A DNA stretch of 32,520 nt. Origin: Myxococcales bacterium. GTDB taxonomy: Bacteria > Myxococcota_A > Polyangia > Polyangiales > Polyangiaceae. The position numbers and the translations under genes were made by a program. The notes below the pieces were generated by a model that saw nothing but the letters and a program-made list of their open reading frames with translations, made no database searches and had not been told where the DNA came from. The stretch covers positions 1 through 32,520 of the forward strand of contig JAJZQG010000086.1 of assembly GCA_021847645.1 (NCBI GenBank), in the 5' to 3' direction. Of this stretch, positions 24,609-32,520 are shown one piece after another. Each line of letters begins with the position of its first letter. The first letter of the stretch is position 1.

Positions 24609-25408
24609 CAATCCGTTAGGTTCTTGAGATTGGCGACGGTGTTCGTGCCGACAATGAATCTCGCCCGCGGCAGAGCAGCCATTCGCTCGGCCAGGAACGT
24701 CGAATACGAGCCGGGAATCCTCGCATGCGCCTCAGCAAACGCGCGGTGTGTGCCATAAAGAATGAAGGGGCTTCCGGTGGCTGCGGCAACAACTTCGGGC
24801 AGCTGTAGGTCGGACATGGGGCATTGGATGACCGAGGCTGGCCCTACTCCTGCTGGGCCGGCCCAGTATCGCACCGGGCCGGCTATTCCGAAAGCGCGGA
24901 TCTTCCCCTGTCTCAACAATTGCGCAACGCATTCGTCGATTTCTTCGACCTCAGCAGGCACAAAGGGCTGAAGGGGCTCGTGCAGAAACAGGTTATCCAC
25001 GTAGTCGGTGCGGAGTCTCAGCAGGGAGCGATCCAGACTTTCGACAATGGTTCTCGCGCGAAAGTCGCGCCGGCGATAGCGCTGACGGTGTCCGGCTGTG
25101 ACCATGTCGAGTGCGCGAAACGCCGGAAAGCCGAATCTCGCCCACGCCGGGTAGATCCTTATTGGGATCCCCACTTTCGTGTTGATTTCGACCGAGGCTC
25201 GCAATCCACGGGTCACCTTGCCGAGTTCCACTTCGGCTAGCCCGTTGCCGTACGCGGGGGCTGCGTCAAACGCGCGAATTCCACGGGCGATAGCTTCTTC
25301 AAGAAGCCGTGCGCGGGACCAGGGAGACATCAAGTGATGGATTGTCCCGAGTCCAAGCACAAGTCGGCTCGGATCCGGTCGACCGCGTTCTTCGGTCCCG
25401 CAGTGCAT
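24608..25408 (-). CDS. Aldo/keto reductase family protein
   Basis: The 266-residue TIM-barrel NADPH oxidoreductase retains the catalytic tetrad: D48 and Y53 in FDAAPAYGNGLAE, K78 in INTKVG, and H143 in NLFLHEP. LVLGLGTIHHLM (17-27) replaces the usual LGLGT start. SLLRLRTDYVDNLFLH (about 128-143) is family-typical. The protein is shorter than common AKRs (about 300-340), mainly in the C-terminal loop. The ATG at 25406-25408 was chosen because everything upstream in the long frame is low-complexity Arg/Ala/Ser. The gene lies immediately upstream of the GMC oxidoreductase, with the latter's ribosome site in its stop. A role in making a deoxy or reduced sugar is inferred. Confidence 0.87.
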   Translation of the reverse strand: MHCGTEERGRPDPSRLVLGLGTIHHLMSPWSRARLLEEAIARGIRAFDAAPAYGNGLAEVELGKVTRGLRASVEINTKVGIPIRIYPAWARFGFPAFRALDMVTAGHRQRYRRRDFRARTIVESLDRSLLRLRTDYVDNLFLHEPLQPFVPAEVEEIDECVAQLLRQGKIRAFGIAGPVRYWAGPAGVGPASVIQCPMSDLQLPEVVAAATGSPFILYGTHRAFAEAHARIPGSYSTFLAERMAALPRARFIVGTNTVANLKNLTD

Positions 25409-25619
25409 TGGGTTCCGTATCTCGCTGGCTCTTGACGCGCTGTGCCGGCTTCGCGTCAGCGCGCCCTTCGCCCGCGCGCCGGATGTGTCTGTTCGGTGGA
25501 CGCTGGGGTCTCGGCAGTCACATGGCCTCAAGGCGAGGGCTTTCGAGGTCCGCAACGCGCCTTGCGGGGCTGCTCGTCGCCCACCCGCGAGGTATGAGCG
25601 ACAACATGGGCGACACTGA

Positions 25620-26492
25620 CTACTCTCCGAGGGGATCACGAACGCGCGCAGGTCTGGCTTCACGTCCGCGAACTAGCTCCAGGTACTTTATGTCAATGAG
25701 CATGGGGAAATACAAGCCTTGCAGCACGTGGTAGGCGAGGCCCGCCCGACCGTCCAGAAATCCACCGCGCAGGAAGTAGCGGTAGCCGTAGTACAGAACC
25801 GGGCGAACGAGCGTCGGCATTCGGTTCCAGATGTGGCGACGAATCCACCGTTTGCGGGTCGCCTGCCCCGACCAGAGGTTGCCCGGATCCTCGGTACCCG
25901 GCGTCACCAGGGCTTGCGCCTCCGCTGTTGCGTACCGGTCGTGCTTCGCTACCCATCGGGAAATCGGGTTGCGATCCTCGTGAACGAAGTCGTGCTTGAG
26001 GCGCCCGACTTTCCCATCGACGACGATGTGTTCGTTCACCGCGCGCTGCTCGCACCGCCCTTTCCCGTAGCGGAAGAGCCTAAGAATCCACGTGGGGTAG
26101 TAGCCTCTGCGGACCCACTTACCCATCCAGAGGAGCCGCCGGTTCAGGTAGAAGCCGTTTTCGATCGGATTACCCGCAATCGTCGCTGCTATCTCGTCCT
26201 TGATGGCCGTTGGGAGCCATTCGTCGGCGTCAAGAAACAGCACCCACTCGGAACGCACGGGCAACTCGGACAGCGCCCAGTTTCTCTGACGCGCATAGTC
26301 GTCGAAAGCGTGGTAGTGAAGTTCGCAGTCGAACCGCTCGGCGACGGCGGGTGTTTGATCGGTGCTGCCGGAGTCGACAACGTGAACCTCACGCGCCCAT
26401 CCGCAGACCGATTGGAGTGCGTGCTCGATGTTCAGTTCTTCGTTGAACGCGAGTACGATGACGGCCACGTCGCACACGGTTTGGTTCCTCAT
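25620..26492 (-). CDS. GT2 family glycosyltransferase (WaaE/KdtX-like)
   Basis: The 290-residue GT-A transferase has AVIVLAFNEELNIEHALQSV (10-29), the nucleotide-binding VVDSGSTDQT (38-47), YARQRNWAL and the metal-binding LFLDADEWL (85-93). The second half, LRLFRYGKGRCEQRAVNEHI, followed by LKHDFVHEDR and W/H-rich segments, resembles the WaaE/KdtX group of lipopolysaccharide core transferases. It ends with a hydrophobic stretch around YHVLQGLYFPMLIDIKYL that may associate with the membrane. ATG 26490-26492 was chosen because the upstream frame lacks similarity. It lies 80 bases after the next GT2 gene and about 210 bases before the aldo/keto reductase gene. Donor unknown. Confidence 0.9.
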   Translation of the reverse strand: MRNQTVCDVAVIVLAFNEELNIEHALQSVCGWAREVHVVDSGSTDQTPAVAERFDCELHYHAFDDYARQRNWALSELPVRSEWVLFLDADEWLPTAIKDEIAATIAGNPIENGFYLNRRLLWMGKWVRRGYYPTWILRLFRYGKGRCEQRAVNEHIVVDGKVGRLKHDFVHEDRNPISRWVAKHDRYATAEAQALVTPGTEDPGNLWSGQATRKRWIRRHIWNRMPTLVRPVLYYGYRYFLRGGFLDGRAGLAYHVLQGLYFPMLIDIKYLELVRGREARPARVRDPLGE

Positions 26493-26572
26493 GTAGTACC
26501 GATCGTGACCGTTCCCGGTTGGTGGGCGTGAACCAGCTTTCTTCCTCGACCGCGATCGGCGGTCGTTCGGCC

Positions 26573-27502
26573 TCACAAGCCCGTCGCCTTTCCTAGACAG
26601 TAGGACGCGCCGCCCCGGTGGGCGTACCAACCAGCGCGTCGCGCTCGGTACATGAGACGCCGGATGCTTCCGACCGCGCTGAACTTGTCTCCAAATCCGT
26701 TCTTCGCGGCGATGCGCACGTGCTCCGCAGAAACCCTGGCGTCGAAGCCTTGAGTCTTCTGGGCCTCGTGCCGCCGGAAGCATCCGATCGGAAGCGGCAG
26801 ACGCAGGAAGCCGGCTTCTCCCGCCAGTATGCCGAGGCGCAGGATCAGGTCGTAGTCCATGGTTCGGGCGAGATCCACGTCGAACTCGCCGAACCGCTCG
26901 TGGAGGGCTTTGCGCCAGAACATCGACTGTGCGTTGAGGTGGAAGCCTTCGTACACAAAGTGCAGCAGATTGAAGTCGAACGCGTAGTTGTACGAAAGCA
27001 CCCGGTCAGCGCGGTCCACCTCGTACCAGTCCCCGAAACACACTTGTGTGCCCGGGCTGGCACGAAGGGCTGCTGCCGCGAGATGAATCGCGCCAGGTGC
27101 ATAGAGGTCGTCGGAGTTCAGCCAGCCACAGATCTCGCCGGAGACTCTCGCAAAGCCCTTGTTGAGCGCGTCGCTCTGCCCAAGATCCTTCGCGGTGCTC
27201 CAGTAGGCCAACCGATCCTCGTACTTCCGGATGATCTCCGCGGTGCCGTCATCCGAACCACCGTCGATCACAATCAGCTCGACGCCTGGGTAGCCTTGGT
27301 TCAGCACCGAGAGGATGGAGCGCTCGATGTACTCCACCTGATTGTACGAGGGCATCACGATCGAAACCTTCGGCCACAGCAAGGACGAGCCAACGTTTCC
27401 GCCTGCTGCCGAGACTTGCGTGGCCGGCGACGCCGCCGCGAGGAACCGCCTCAACTCCTCTGAGCGGCGTGTCAATGATGCTGGTTCATGCGCTCTGCCC
27501 AT
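26573..27502 (-). CDS. GT2 family glycosyltransferase
   Basis: The 309-residue GT-A enzyme has VSIVMPSYNQVEYIERSI (46-63), LIVIDGGSDDGT (77-88), GQSDALNKGF (109-118) and GWLNSDDLY (127-135), whose Asp pair binds the metal-nucleotide. NAQSMFWRK and DYDLILRL further on are typical of O-antigen GT2 enzymes. About 40 residues precede the catalytic domain, so an internal start is conceivable, but a GGGGCGGGCGG stretch lies just before the ATG at 27500-27502. It is separated by 18 bases from the stop of the GT4 gene upstream. Linkage and donor cannot be inferred. Confidence 0.9.
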   Translation of the reverse strand: MGRAHEPASLTRRSEELRRFLAAASPATQVSAAGGNVGSSLLWPKVSIVMPSYNQVEYIERSILSVLNQGYPGVELIVIDGGSDDGTAEIIRKYEDRLAYWSTAKDLGQSDALNKGFARVSGEICGWLNSDDLYAPGAIHLAAAALRASPGTQVCFGDWYEVDRADRVLSYNYAFDFNLLHFVYEGFHLNAQSMFWRKALHERFGEFDVDLARTMDYDLILRLGILAGEAGFLRLPLPIGCFRRHEAQKTQGFDARVSAEHVRIAAKNGFGDKFSAVGSIRRLMYRARRAGWYAHRGGASYCLGKATGL

Positions 27503-27520
27503 CCGCCCGCCCCTGATAGG

Positions 27521-28696
27521 TCAACAAGTTGTCACGCCGTCCGCCGGCGCGTCGCCGGCTCGGCGAAGGTCGCGCACGCTTATCCCGAATTGCACCAGAC
27601 GATCGGCGATGCTCTGCATACCGTACATGCCGCGAATGCGGGGCGCTGCTTGCCTCGCGGCTTCCTTGTGCTTCTCGATCTGTGCAAGGAACGCTGCTAG
27701 CCCGAATTCTAGCATTCGCTCGTCGGCGTCCACGATCATTACCGCGCCGGGCGCCTCTGCCGCGAGGCTGGTGGCCGATCCGACCTGCGAAGATGCCAAC
27801 ACCGGTATGCCGTGGCAAAGCGCCTCAGTAACAACGATGCCCCATGGCTCAACCAAGCTGGGTAGTACAAGCGCATCAAACCGGCGAAACAACGGACCCA
27901 TTTGCCAATACGGTACCGCGCCGAGGAACTGAATACTCGGTTCCCCCGCTGCTAGCGAGTCGAGCATGCTACGCTCAGGACCTTCGCCGACGAGCACCAG
28001 CGAGCCGTGCGTGCCGGTACCTCGCGCGCTTCGCCACGCGCGCACGAGTGACGCAAGATTTTTTTCCGGAGACAGGCGGGCCACCGCAGCGATGACAGGG
28101 GGCTGCAACTCGGCGATGCGACGTTCGAGCGCCGATGGTGCAGCTTCTGTGGGAGCCACATCTTCAGGGACCCCCAGCAACGGTATCGGCACCAGTTTGC
28201 CTATGCCCGAGAGTCCGTGTGCGATGCTGTTGCTCAGCCCGAGGGTGAACGCAACGTCAAAAGTGCGCCCGATGACGGCGCGGCGCGCCAGCAAGACTAT
28301 CTCGGTCATCGCGCGCGGCGGTTCAGCTAGTTTCGCGATGCCGTTCGCATCGCTCGCGTAGGCTACGCAGCGCGCCTTCCGCTGGAGCTGTGCCAGAATG
28401 CTCGAGGCGAGGTTGTAGACAGGAGAGTGGCCGTAACAGACCAGAACATCAGGGATCATTGCAGTCGGGCGGAGTGCCACGCGGGCCGCCTGTGCCGCGC
28501 CGCGAATCTCCGTCACCCGAACCCTCCGGGCGATCATTTGACCCTTCTCGTGCTCGAAGTCAGTGCGCGGAGCACGGCGAATGTGAAAGAGCGCGACCTT
28601 CTGACCAGGTTGCGAGGCTACGCGCTCCCATAGCTCGAGCGTATAGGGCGAAAGCCCGCCCGCCAAGATGACCCAGCGAGTGGCGGCTGGCTTCAC
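27521..28696 (-). CDS. GT4 family glycosyltransferase
   Basis: The 391-residue GT-B transferase starts with VILAGGLSPYTLELWERVAS (about 9-28). The donor domain shows VIAAVARLSPEKNLASLVRAW (about 206-226), LVLVGEGPERSML and the E-x7-E region SLVEPWGIVVTEALCHGIPV (about 292-311). GTG 28694-28696 is the start: it overlaps the TGA of the Wzy-like gene (28693-28695) in GTGA. The longer frame to 28834 runs antisense-like into that gene. The end of the protein is basic and Ala-rich. Expected to add one sugar of the repeat unit in the cytoplasm. Confidence 0.88.
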   Translation of the reverse strand: MKPAATRWVILAGGLSPYTLELWERVASQPGQKVALFHIRRAPRTDFEHEKGQMIARRVRVTEIRGAAQAARVALRPTAMIPDVLVCYGHSPVYNLASSILAQLQRKARCVAYASDANGIAKLAEPPRAMTEIVLLARRAVIGRTFDVAFTLGLSNSIAHGLSGIGKLVPIPLLGVPEDVAPTEAAPSALERRIAELQPPVIAAVARLSPEKNLASLVRAWRSARGTGTHGSLVLVGEGPERSMLDSLAAGEPSIQFLGAVPYWQMGPLFRRFDALVLPSLVEPWGIVVTEALCHGIPVLASSQVGSATSLAAEAPGAVMIVDADERMLEFGLAAFLAQIEKHKEAARQAAPRIRGMYGMQSIADRLVQFGISVRDLRRAGDAPADGVTTC

Positions 28697-30009
28697 GCTC
28701 GGCCTCCCCGGTCCGGCAGAAGGCCGTCGGCGATGCCCGCGAGGAGAAGCAGCGTCGCTCCAAATGGGGTGCCAGGCGACCAGAGCGTCGCCTCTCCGTT
28801 GTTGTGCACGAGTCCAGCGAAGGCTCCCGCCCACGCCGCGGCGGCAAGCGCCAGGTCGGCGCCAGACTGACGAGCGTTCCGTTTCATCTTCATCAAACTA
28901 CGCCACGATGAGAGGAACAGGAGTACCGGCACTAGCATTACCACCGTGCCAATCCCGCCTACTTCCTCGAGCTCGCCGGCGTATGCGTTACCCTTTTCCC
29001 GGCCCGAAAGACCGCGAATTGTCCATTCCGACTCGCCGTCGGTCGCTCCGAACGACGTTCCAAAGCCGTACCCGAACCACGGGCTACGCTCGAAGTTGGC
29101 CAAAGAGGTTTCCACAGTGCCACGTCTCGAAGCCAGCAAGTCACCGTCGGAGCCCTTGTAGATGAGCGCTTCGCTCGCATCGCGCGATTCGCCAAGGATT
29201 CGAGGCGCGACGATCGCCGCCAGTCCGCCTAAGGCCACCAGCACCGCAATGACACCCGCGAGCTTCGTCACGTTTCGCGTCGCGAGGTAGTACGCCGAAA
29301 CGCCCGCTACGGTGGCGCCGATCCCCGAGCGTGCCTTCGATTCCACCAGGGCGAGCGCAGTTGCAGCCAGCAAGGCGCCGACGAGGCGCCGAGTCCACGA
29401 GCGCGCCGGACTGACGTCGCGCCACCATAGCGCTGCTGGAACCCACATCGGGACCACCGCGCCAAGTGTGTTGGGATGGACGTACAGGGCACGGAACAGC
29501 GGCGTTCCGTGGTAGAATACGTCGCCAACGCCGGCGAACTGCAGCGCGACGCCGCCAGCCGCCAGCGCCGTGCACCACAGAGCGCCGGCCACCATCACTC
29601 GGTGGGTTGAGACCTGACGGCTCATCGTCACGATTCGCCCTGCCCAAAACGCAGCAACGACCGTCGCCGTGAAGGCGACCGAGCGCAACACCGTCGCGGG
29701 TACGTCGAAGGAGTACACGAGGGTGCCGAAGGCGTACATCCCACTGAGCAGCCACGCGAGCGCAGCGGCCGACGGTCGAACCCTTCGCGACGACGCGAGC
29801 GCGACAATGGCTGCGAGTGCCAAAGCAAGCCAGCGGAGCAGCGGTGCGGTCGTTGCTATCGACGAGGGAACAACGACTTCGCTCGTCACGACGAGAAAGG
29901 ACAACAGCAGCACCACGCCCACCAGTCGTCCGAGCAGACGCGGGGCGACTCGGGCGCGAACCCGGGCCTGGGCCGTCGGCCGGGCGATAGCGACTCCTAG
30001 CTTGGACAT
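28693..30009 (-). CDS. Wzy/WaaL-type O-antigen polymerase or ligase
   Basis: The 438-residue integral membrane protein has about ten to twelve hydrophobic helices. A large loop (about 300-365) carries the Wzy_C-type signature: LASRRGTVETSLANFERSPW, followed by FGYGFGTSFG. ESKARSGIGATVAGVSAYYL and YVHPNTLGAVVPMWVPAALW are also typical of the O-antigen ligase/polymerase superfamily (PF04932-like). Sequence alone does not separate a polymerase (Wzy) from a ligase (WaaL); position within the repeat-unit operon favours Wzy. ATG 30007-30009 (MSKLGVAI) was chosen. It appears to be the first gene of the minus-strand operon, whose upstream side is a dead transposase, so the original promoter may have been changed by that insertion. 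Confidence 0.88.
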   Translation of the reverse strand: MSKLGVAIARPTAQARVRARVAPRLLGRLVGVVLLLSFLVVTSEVVVPSSIATTAPLLRWLALALAAIVALASSRRVRPSAAALAWLLSGMYAFGTLVYSFDVPATVLRSVAFTATVVAAFWAGRIVTMSRQVSTHRVMVAGALWCTALAAGGVALQFAGVGDVFYHGTPLFRALYVHPNTLGAVVPMWVPAALWWRDVSPARSWTRRLVGALLAATALALVESKARSGIGATVAGVSAYYLATRNVTKLAGVIAVLVALGGLAAIVAPRILGESRDASEALIYKGSDGDLLASRRGTVETSLANFERSPWFGYGFGTSFGATDGESEWTIRGLSGREKGNAYAGELEEVGGIGTVVMLVPVLLFLSSWRSLMKMKRNARQSGADLALAAAAWAGAFAGLVHNNGEATLWSPGTPFGATLLLLAGIADGLLPDRGGRA

Positions 30010-30047
30010 TCCGTTTCGTGAGCGGGCCTGATGGGCCAGGACATCAT

Positions 30048-30075
30048 GGCAACGGCCTTTCGGAGTGGCGTTGCC
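30048..30075. other. Hairpin upstream of the Wzy-like gene
   Basis: GGCAACG pairs with CGTTGCC across a 14-base interior that adds two more C-G pairs with one bulge. It is 39 bases before the Wzy-like start codon, between that gene and the IS4 relic. It may be a leader RNA structure or an old element end. Confidence 0.4.
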
Positions 30076-30171
30076 GTAGGACAGGGTCCTCCTACCTGCT
30101 TCGGACGTGGCGTTACGGCCGTCGGCCTCCGGCGACATCGCTCGAGGCTTTGACTGACGGCGTTCTTTGCC

Positions 30172-31436
30172 CTATGCTTCCTCGCTCATCTTCGGTTTCA
30201 CAGCGCCGGGCAAGCCGCGGTCGCGCGCGCGCAGGTTCAGCAGATGGCGAGGAATCGCTCCAGGGCTGGCGAGGTTGGACCACATCCATTCGTCCCGGAT
30301 GAGGCGCAGCGCTGCCACGAAGCTGATCTTCGTGGGCTCGAGCTTGAGTTCCCTGGCCACGCGATCCATTTCAAGTCGGACCAAGTTGTACGTCAGGAAG
30401 ATTCCCCACAGCTCCTGCTTGACCAACTCGGGGCTCTTGCAGCGGATGCACTCGAGGCCTTGAAGCATGTCGGTCTTCGCCTCGCCGTACCCCAGCTCCA
30501 GCTCCCAACGTTCATGGTAGAGCAGTTCGACTTCGCCGGCGGGATACTGGCGCCGATCGGTCAGGGATGTCAGCAGCGTCTGCGGCTCTTCCCCGGGTCG
30601 CTGGTACCTGACCGCGCGAGCGCGCATGGCGGCGGGCAGCGGCGGGTCCTTGGCCCTGGCCGTCTTGCTGACGTCCAACTCGTCAAGCGCGTCTCCGAGG
30701 CCGAGCGTGTGGGACACTCGATATTGGGGATTGCTGTTGGCGCGGTTGACCCACTGACGGTTCGAACCCGACCGCTGGGTACCCAGGAGCAACGCTGCGC
30801 TCGAGAACCGCGATCGACGATCATGGGCGCGTCGGCAGGAAGCAGACCGAGGACATGCTCGGCGTCCTTCGTTTCCGATTCGCGGTACGGACCAACACTG
30901 ATCCCGGCCACCAAGTCCGACCCCAGTACCATCAGCGCGGCGGCGCGCACCAGAGGATAGCGGCCAGAACCGCGCCAGCCGGCGCAAGCCCGGCCGAAGT
31001 ACTGGCGATTCTCGGGGCTGTCGCGCAGCCGCAGCGTGACGCCATCGACGCCGAAGACGGCCAGCTTGCGCTAGCGATAGAAGCCGTCACTCTCGTTGAC
31101 CCAGGCATCCGCCGTCATCTCGAAGAGCCGCCGCATCAGCGCTTCACCGAGCTTGGCTCTGGCCCGTGGCACCACCGCTCGAGACAGCTCTCCGCGCTCC
31201 GGGTCGAGCACCAAGTCCAGGCTTCGCACCACGTCGTCGAGAGGCCGATCGCGAAACAGAGCCATGCCGATGACGAGCCGCGCGACCTATTCCGCCGGAA
31301 GTCGCCGTCGCCGAAGCGTGACGGTCCCGGCGGCGCTGAAACAGTGCTGCACCCATTGCTCCGGAATCTGCCGGCGGAGCCGCGCCAGGTTTTCGGGGTG
31401 CTTGCCAGCGGCGGAGACCAACAGCGCATCGAGCAA
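30172..31436 (-). pseudogene. Decayed IS4-family transposase
   Basis: Joining frames reconstructs an almost full IS4-family DDE transposase of about 420 residues. The N-terminal dimerisation-like part reads RRQIPEQWVQ, then TVTLRRRRLPAE and MALFRDRPLDDVV. The first catalytic Asp is in VFGVDG, the second in MIVDRG, and the Glu in the Y-(2)-R-(3)-E-(6)-K box YHERWELELGYGEAK. Three lesions are visible: TAG at 31287-31289 (probably from CAG), TAG at 31071-31073 (probably from TGG, before RKLAVFGVDG), and a one-base deletion near 30803-30813 between DRG and FSSAALLLG. It is therefore inactive. Clear terminal inverted repeats or target duplications were not found. Confidence 0.92.
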
Positions 31437-31653
31437 GGCCGTCGGCGTTCAGCCCGCCGCGACGCTGCCCCATGCAGCTCGAAATCGAAGTGGGCTTACA
31501 TTCGCTGAGCAGAGTCGATCCTTGCCCGCTAGAGTGACCGGCATTGCGCTAGGAAAAGTGCGCAGCGTGTCCCCGGCAAGGCAACCTGCTCGTGAATACT
31601 TCGACTACTGCACAGCAGCAAACTAACGCCGTGACCGGCGTGGCCGCCCTTGC

Positions 31654-31685
31654 GCCTGCGCGGCGTGCTCGCGCACTACGCAGGC
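31654..31685. terminator. Stem-loop between the IS relic and the membrane protein gene
   Basis: GCCTGCG (31654-31660) pairs with CGCAGGC (31679-31685) around an 18-base loop that can pair further. It lies about 40 bases past the stop of the minus-strand gene ending at 31725, in the right place for a terminator, but no T-run is seen on that strand. Confidence 0.4.
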
Positions 31686-31724
31686 AGGAGGCCTGACACC
31701 GGTACAAAGTGGGCTCTGCACCCA

Positions 31725-32396
31725 TCACAAGCGCTGTGTCACGAACTGGTTGCGCGAGAAGTCATATCGAACCAAGCAAGCATCCGGCCCTGGGTGCGAT
31801 ATAACAACTCGAACGCGGTGGCCTAGGCCCTGGCCCTGCCGAGCCTCTGGAAAGTCGAATTTCATATTCTGTCTCGTCACTGAACACGCGTCGTCCCATT
31901 TCGGTATGTTCATGATGTAGCGCATTCGGGAGGGGATTTTGGAATCGATTGAGACCGCCGTGCCTAGCCGGTTCACGTCTGGAGCGAGGTCGCCGCCGCC
32001 AGGCTCGTATGGTGGCCGCTCAATCCGTCCGTCAATTGTTGTGAGGTTGGTCAGTTGCCCTTTCATTTTGGCGAAACGTCGCAAGTCTGCGACTGCGCCG
32101 TACTCCGCAGCATTGTTCAACACGTAGGTTTCACGGCAACCCTCAGAATCGGCTGCTTGCAGGTTGAACACCAAGCTCCGAGCTATCTGGTAGCGCTCCT
32201 GGAACACCCGCGCACCCATCGACTCCGAGCCTAGAAGGAAAGCCTGCCTGAGCCCGAAGGCGAGCGTGATCGCGACGACCCCGCCCAGGAAGTACCTTAG
32301 CGCCCTCCACTTCGCGCGGGACGTGCCGAAAACGGCAAGTGGGGCGAGCAATGCCATGTACGGATAGCCGTGTCTGGGCTCCGGCACCAGAAACAT
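31725..32396 (-). CDS. C-terminal part of a membrane protein, probably truncated
   Basis: The 223-residue frame starts MFLVPEPRHGYPYMALLAPL. That is how the last membrane helices of GT-C or PMT-like glycosyltransferases and related hypothetical proteins often look, not how a new protein begins. A second hydrophobic segment (about 37-58) follows, then a soluble domain of about 160 residues with three or four Cys and LVRYDFSRN at the end. In-frame stops lie upstream (TAG within the last 70 bases), and no membrane-protein frame continues to the window edge, so the gene may be 5'-truncated or frameshifted. It lies beyond the IS4 relic, and could be a lost part of the polysaccharide locus. Confidence 0.5.
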   Translation of the reverse strand: MFLVPEPRHGYPYMALLAPLAVFGTSRAKWRALRYFLGGVVAITLAFGLRQAFLLGSESMGARVFQERYQIARSLVFNLQAADSEGCRETYVLNNAAEYGAVADLRRFAKMKGQLTNLTTIDGRIERPPYEPGGGDLAPDVNRLGTAVSIDSKIPSRMRYIMNIPKWDDACSVTRQNMKFDFPEARQGQGLGHRVRVVISHPGPDACLVRYDFSRNQFVTQRL

Positions 32397-32520
32397 CGTG
32401 TCCTCTCGGCAAGCGTGAACGGACAGGCACCCACACGGCAGGTGCAAACCGCGACAAATTCCTCTTGCGTTCTTATCTCGCCTGCGCTATCCGCAGGGCA
32501 TGGACGCCGTTTCTCGCTAT

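Overview
The window is GC-rich, tightly packed DNA carrying most of an O-antigen/exopolysaccharide biosynthesis locus, with a rearranged accessory stretch at the left and decayed transposases inside and at the right. Two features suggest a myxobacterium-like (Myxococcota/deltaproteobacterial) host. One is a secreted protein whose C-terminus resembles a MYXO-CTERM sorting signal (8578-10521). The other is a signal-peptide protein with a YGWQTL segment that I associate with myxobacterial hypothetical proteins (2965-3573). This assignment is inference; no rRNA or tRNA gene is present.

Layout. 1-590: possible gene start at the edge, then a cluster of tight hairpins. 591-3797: mosaic region with two broken copies of the 3' end of a WbpM-type dehydratase gene, three copies of a short CTCTGCG/CTCCGCG repeat, an FkbM methyltransferase and a small secreted protein. 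3798-8077: intact WbpM-like dehydratase and GDP-mannose 4,6-dehydratase (minus strand), and divergent GDP-L-fucose synthase (plus strand). 8078-8577: IS66 transposase relic with a 20-bp palindrome. 8578-14873 (minus): secreted glycosidase-like protein, frameshifted methyltransferase, WbpL/WecA-like initiating transferase, WbpV/WbpK-like reductase/epimerase and WbuB-like glycosyltransferase. 15006-16550 (plus): heparinase II/III family protein. 16642-30009 (minus): a long operon-like run of two-domain oxidoreductase, asparagine synthase-like amidotransferase, GT4, methyltransferase, GMC-type oxidoreductase, aldo/keto reductase, two GT2, a GT4 and a Wzy/WaaL-type polymerase. Many genes here overlap or abut. 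30172-31436: dead IS4-family transposase. 31725-32396: C-terminal part of a membrane protein.

How the genes may work together (inference from families). WbpM-like dehydratase plus the WbpV/K-like reductase would make UDP-D-QuiNAc or UDP-D-FucNAc. The WbpL/WecA-like enzyme would load that sugar phosphate on undecaprenyl phosphate, and the WbuB-like and other transferases would extend it. Gmd and Fcl supply GDP-L-fucose. AsnB-like, two-domain oxidoreductase, GMC oxidoreductase, aldo/keto reductase and methyltransferases would tailor sugars. The Wzy-like protein would polymerise repeat units, and the heparinase-like protein could cut or edit polymer. No flippase (Wzx), ABC exporter or chain-length regulator is visible, so the locus probably continues outside the window.
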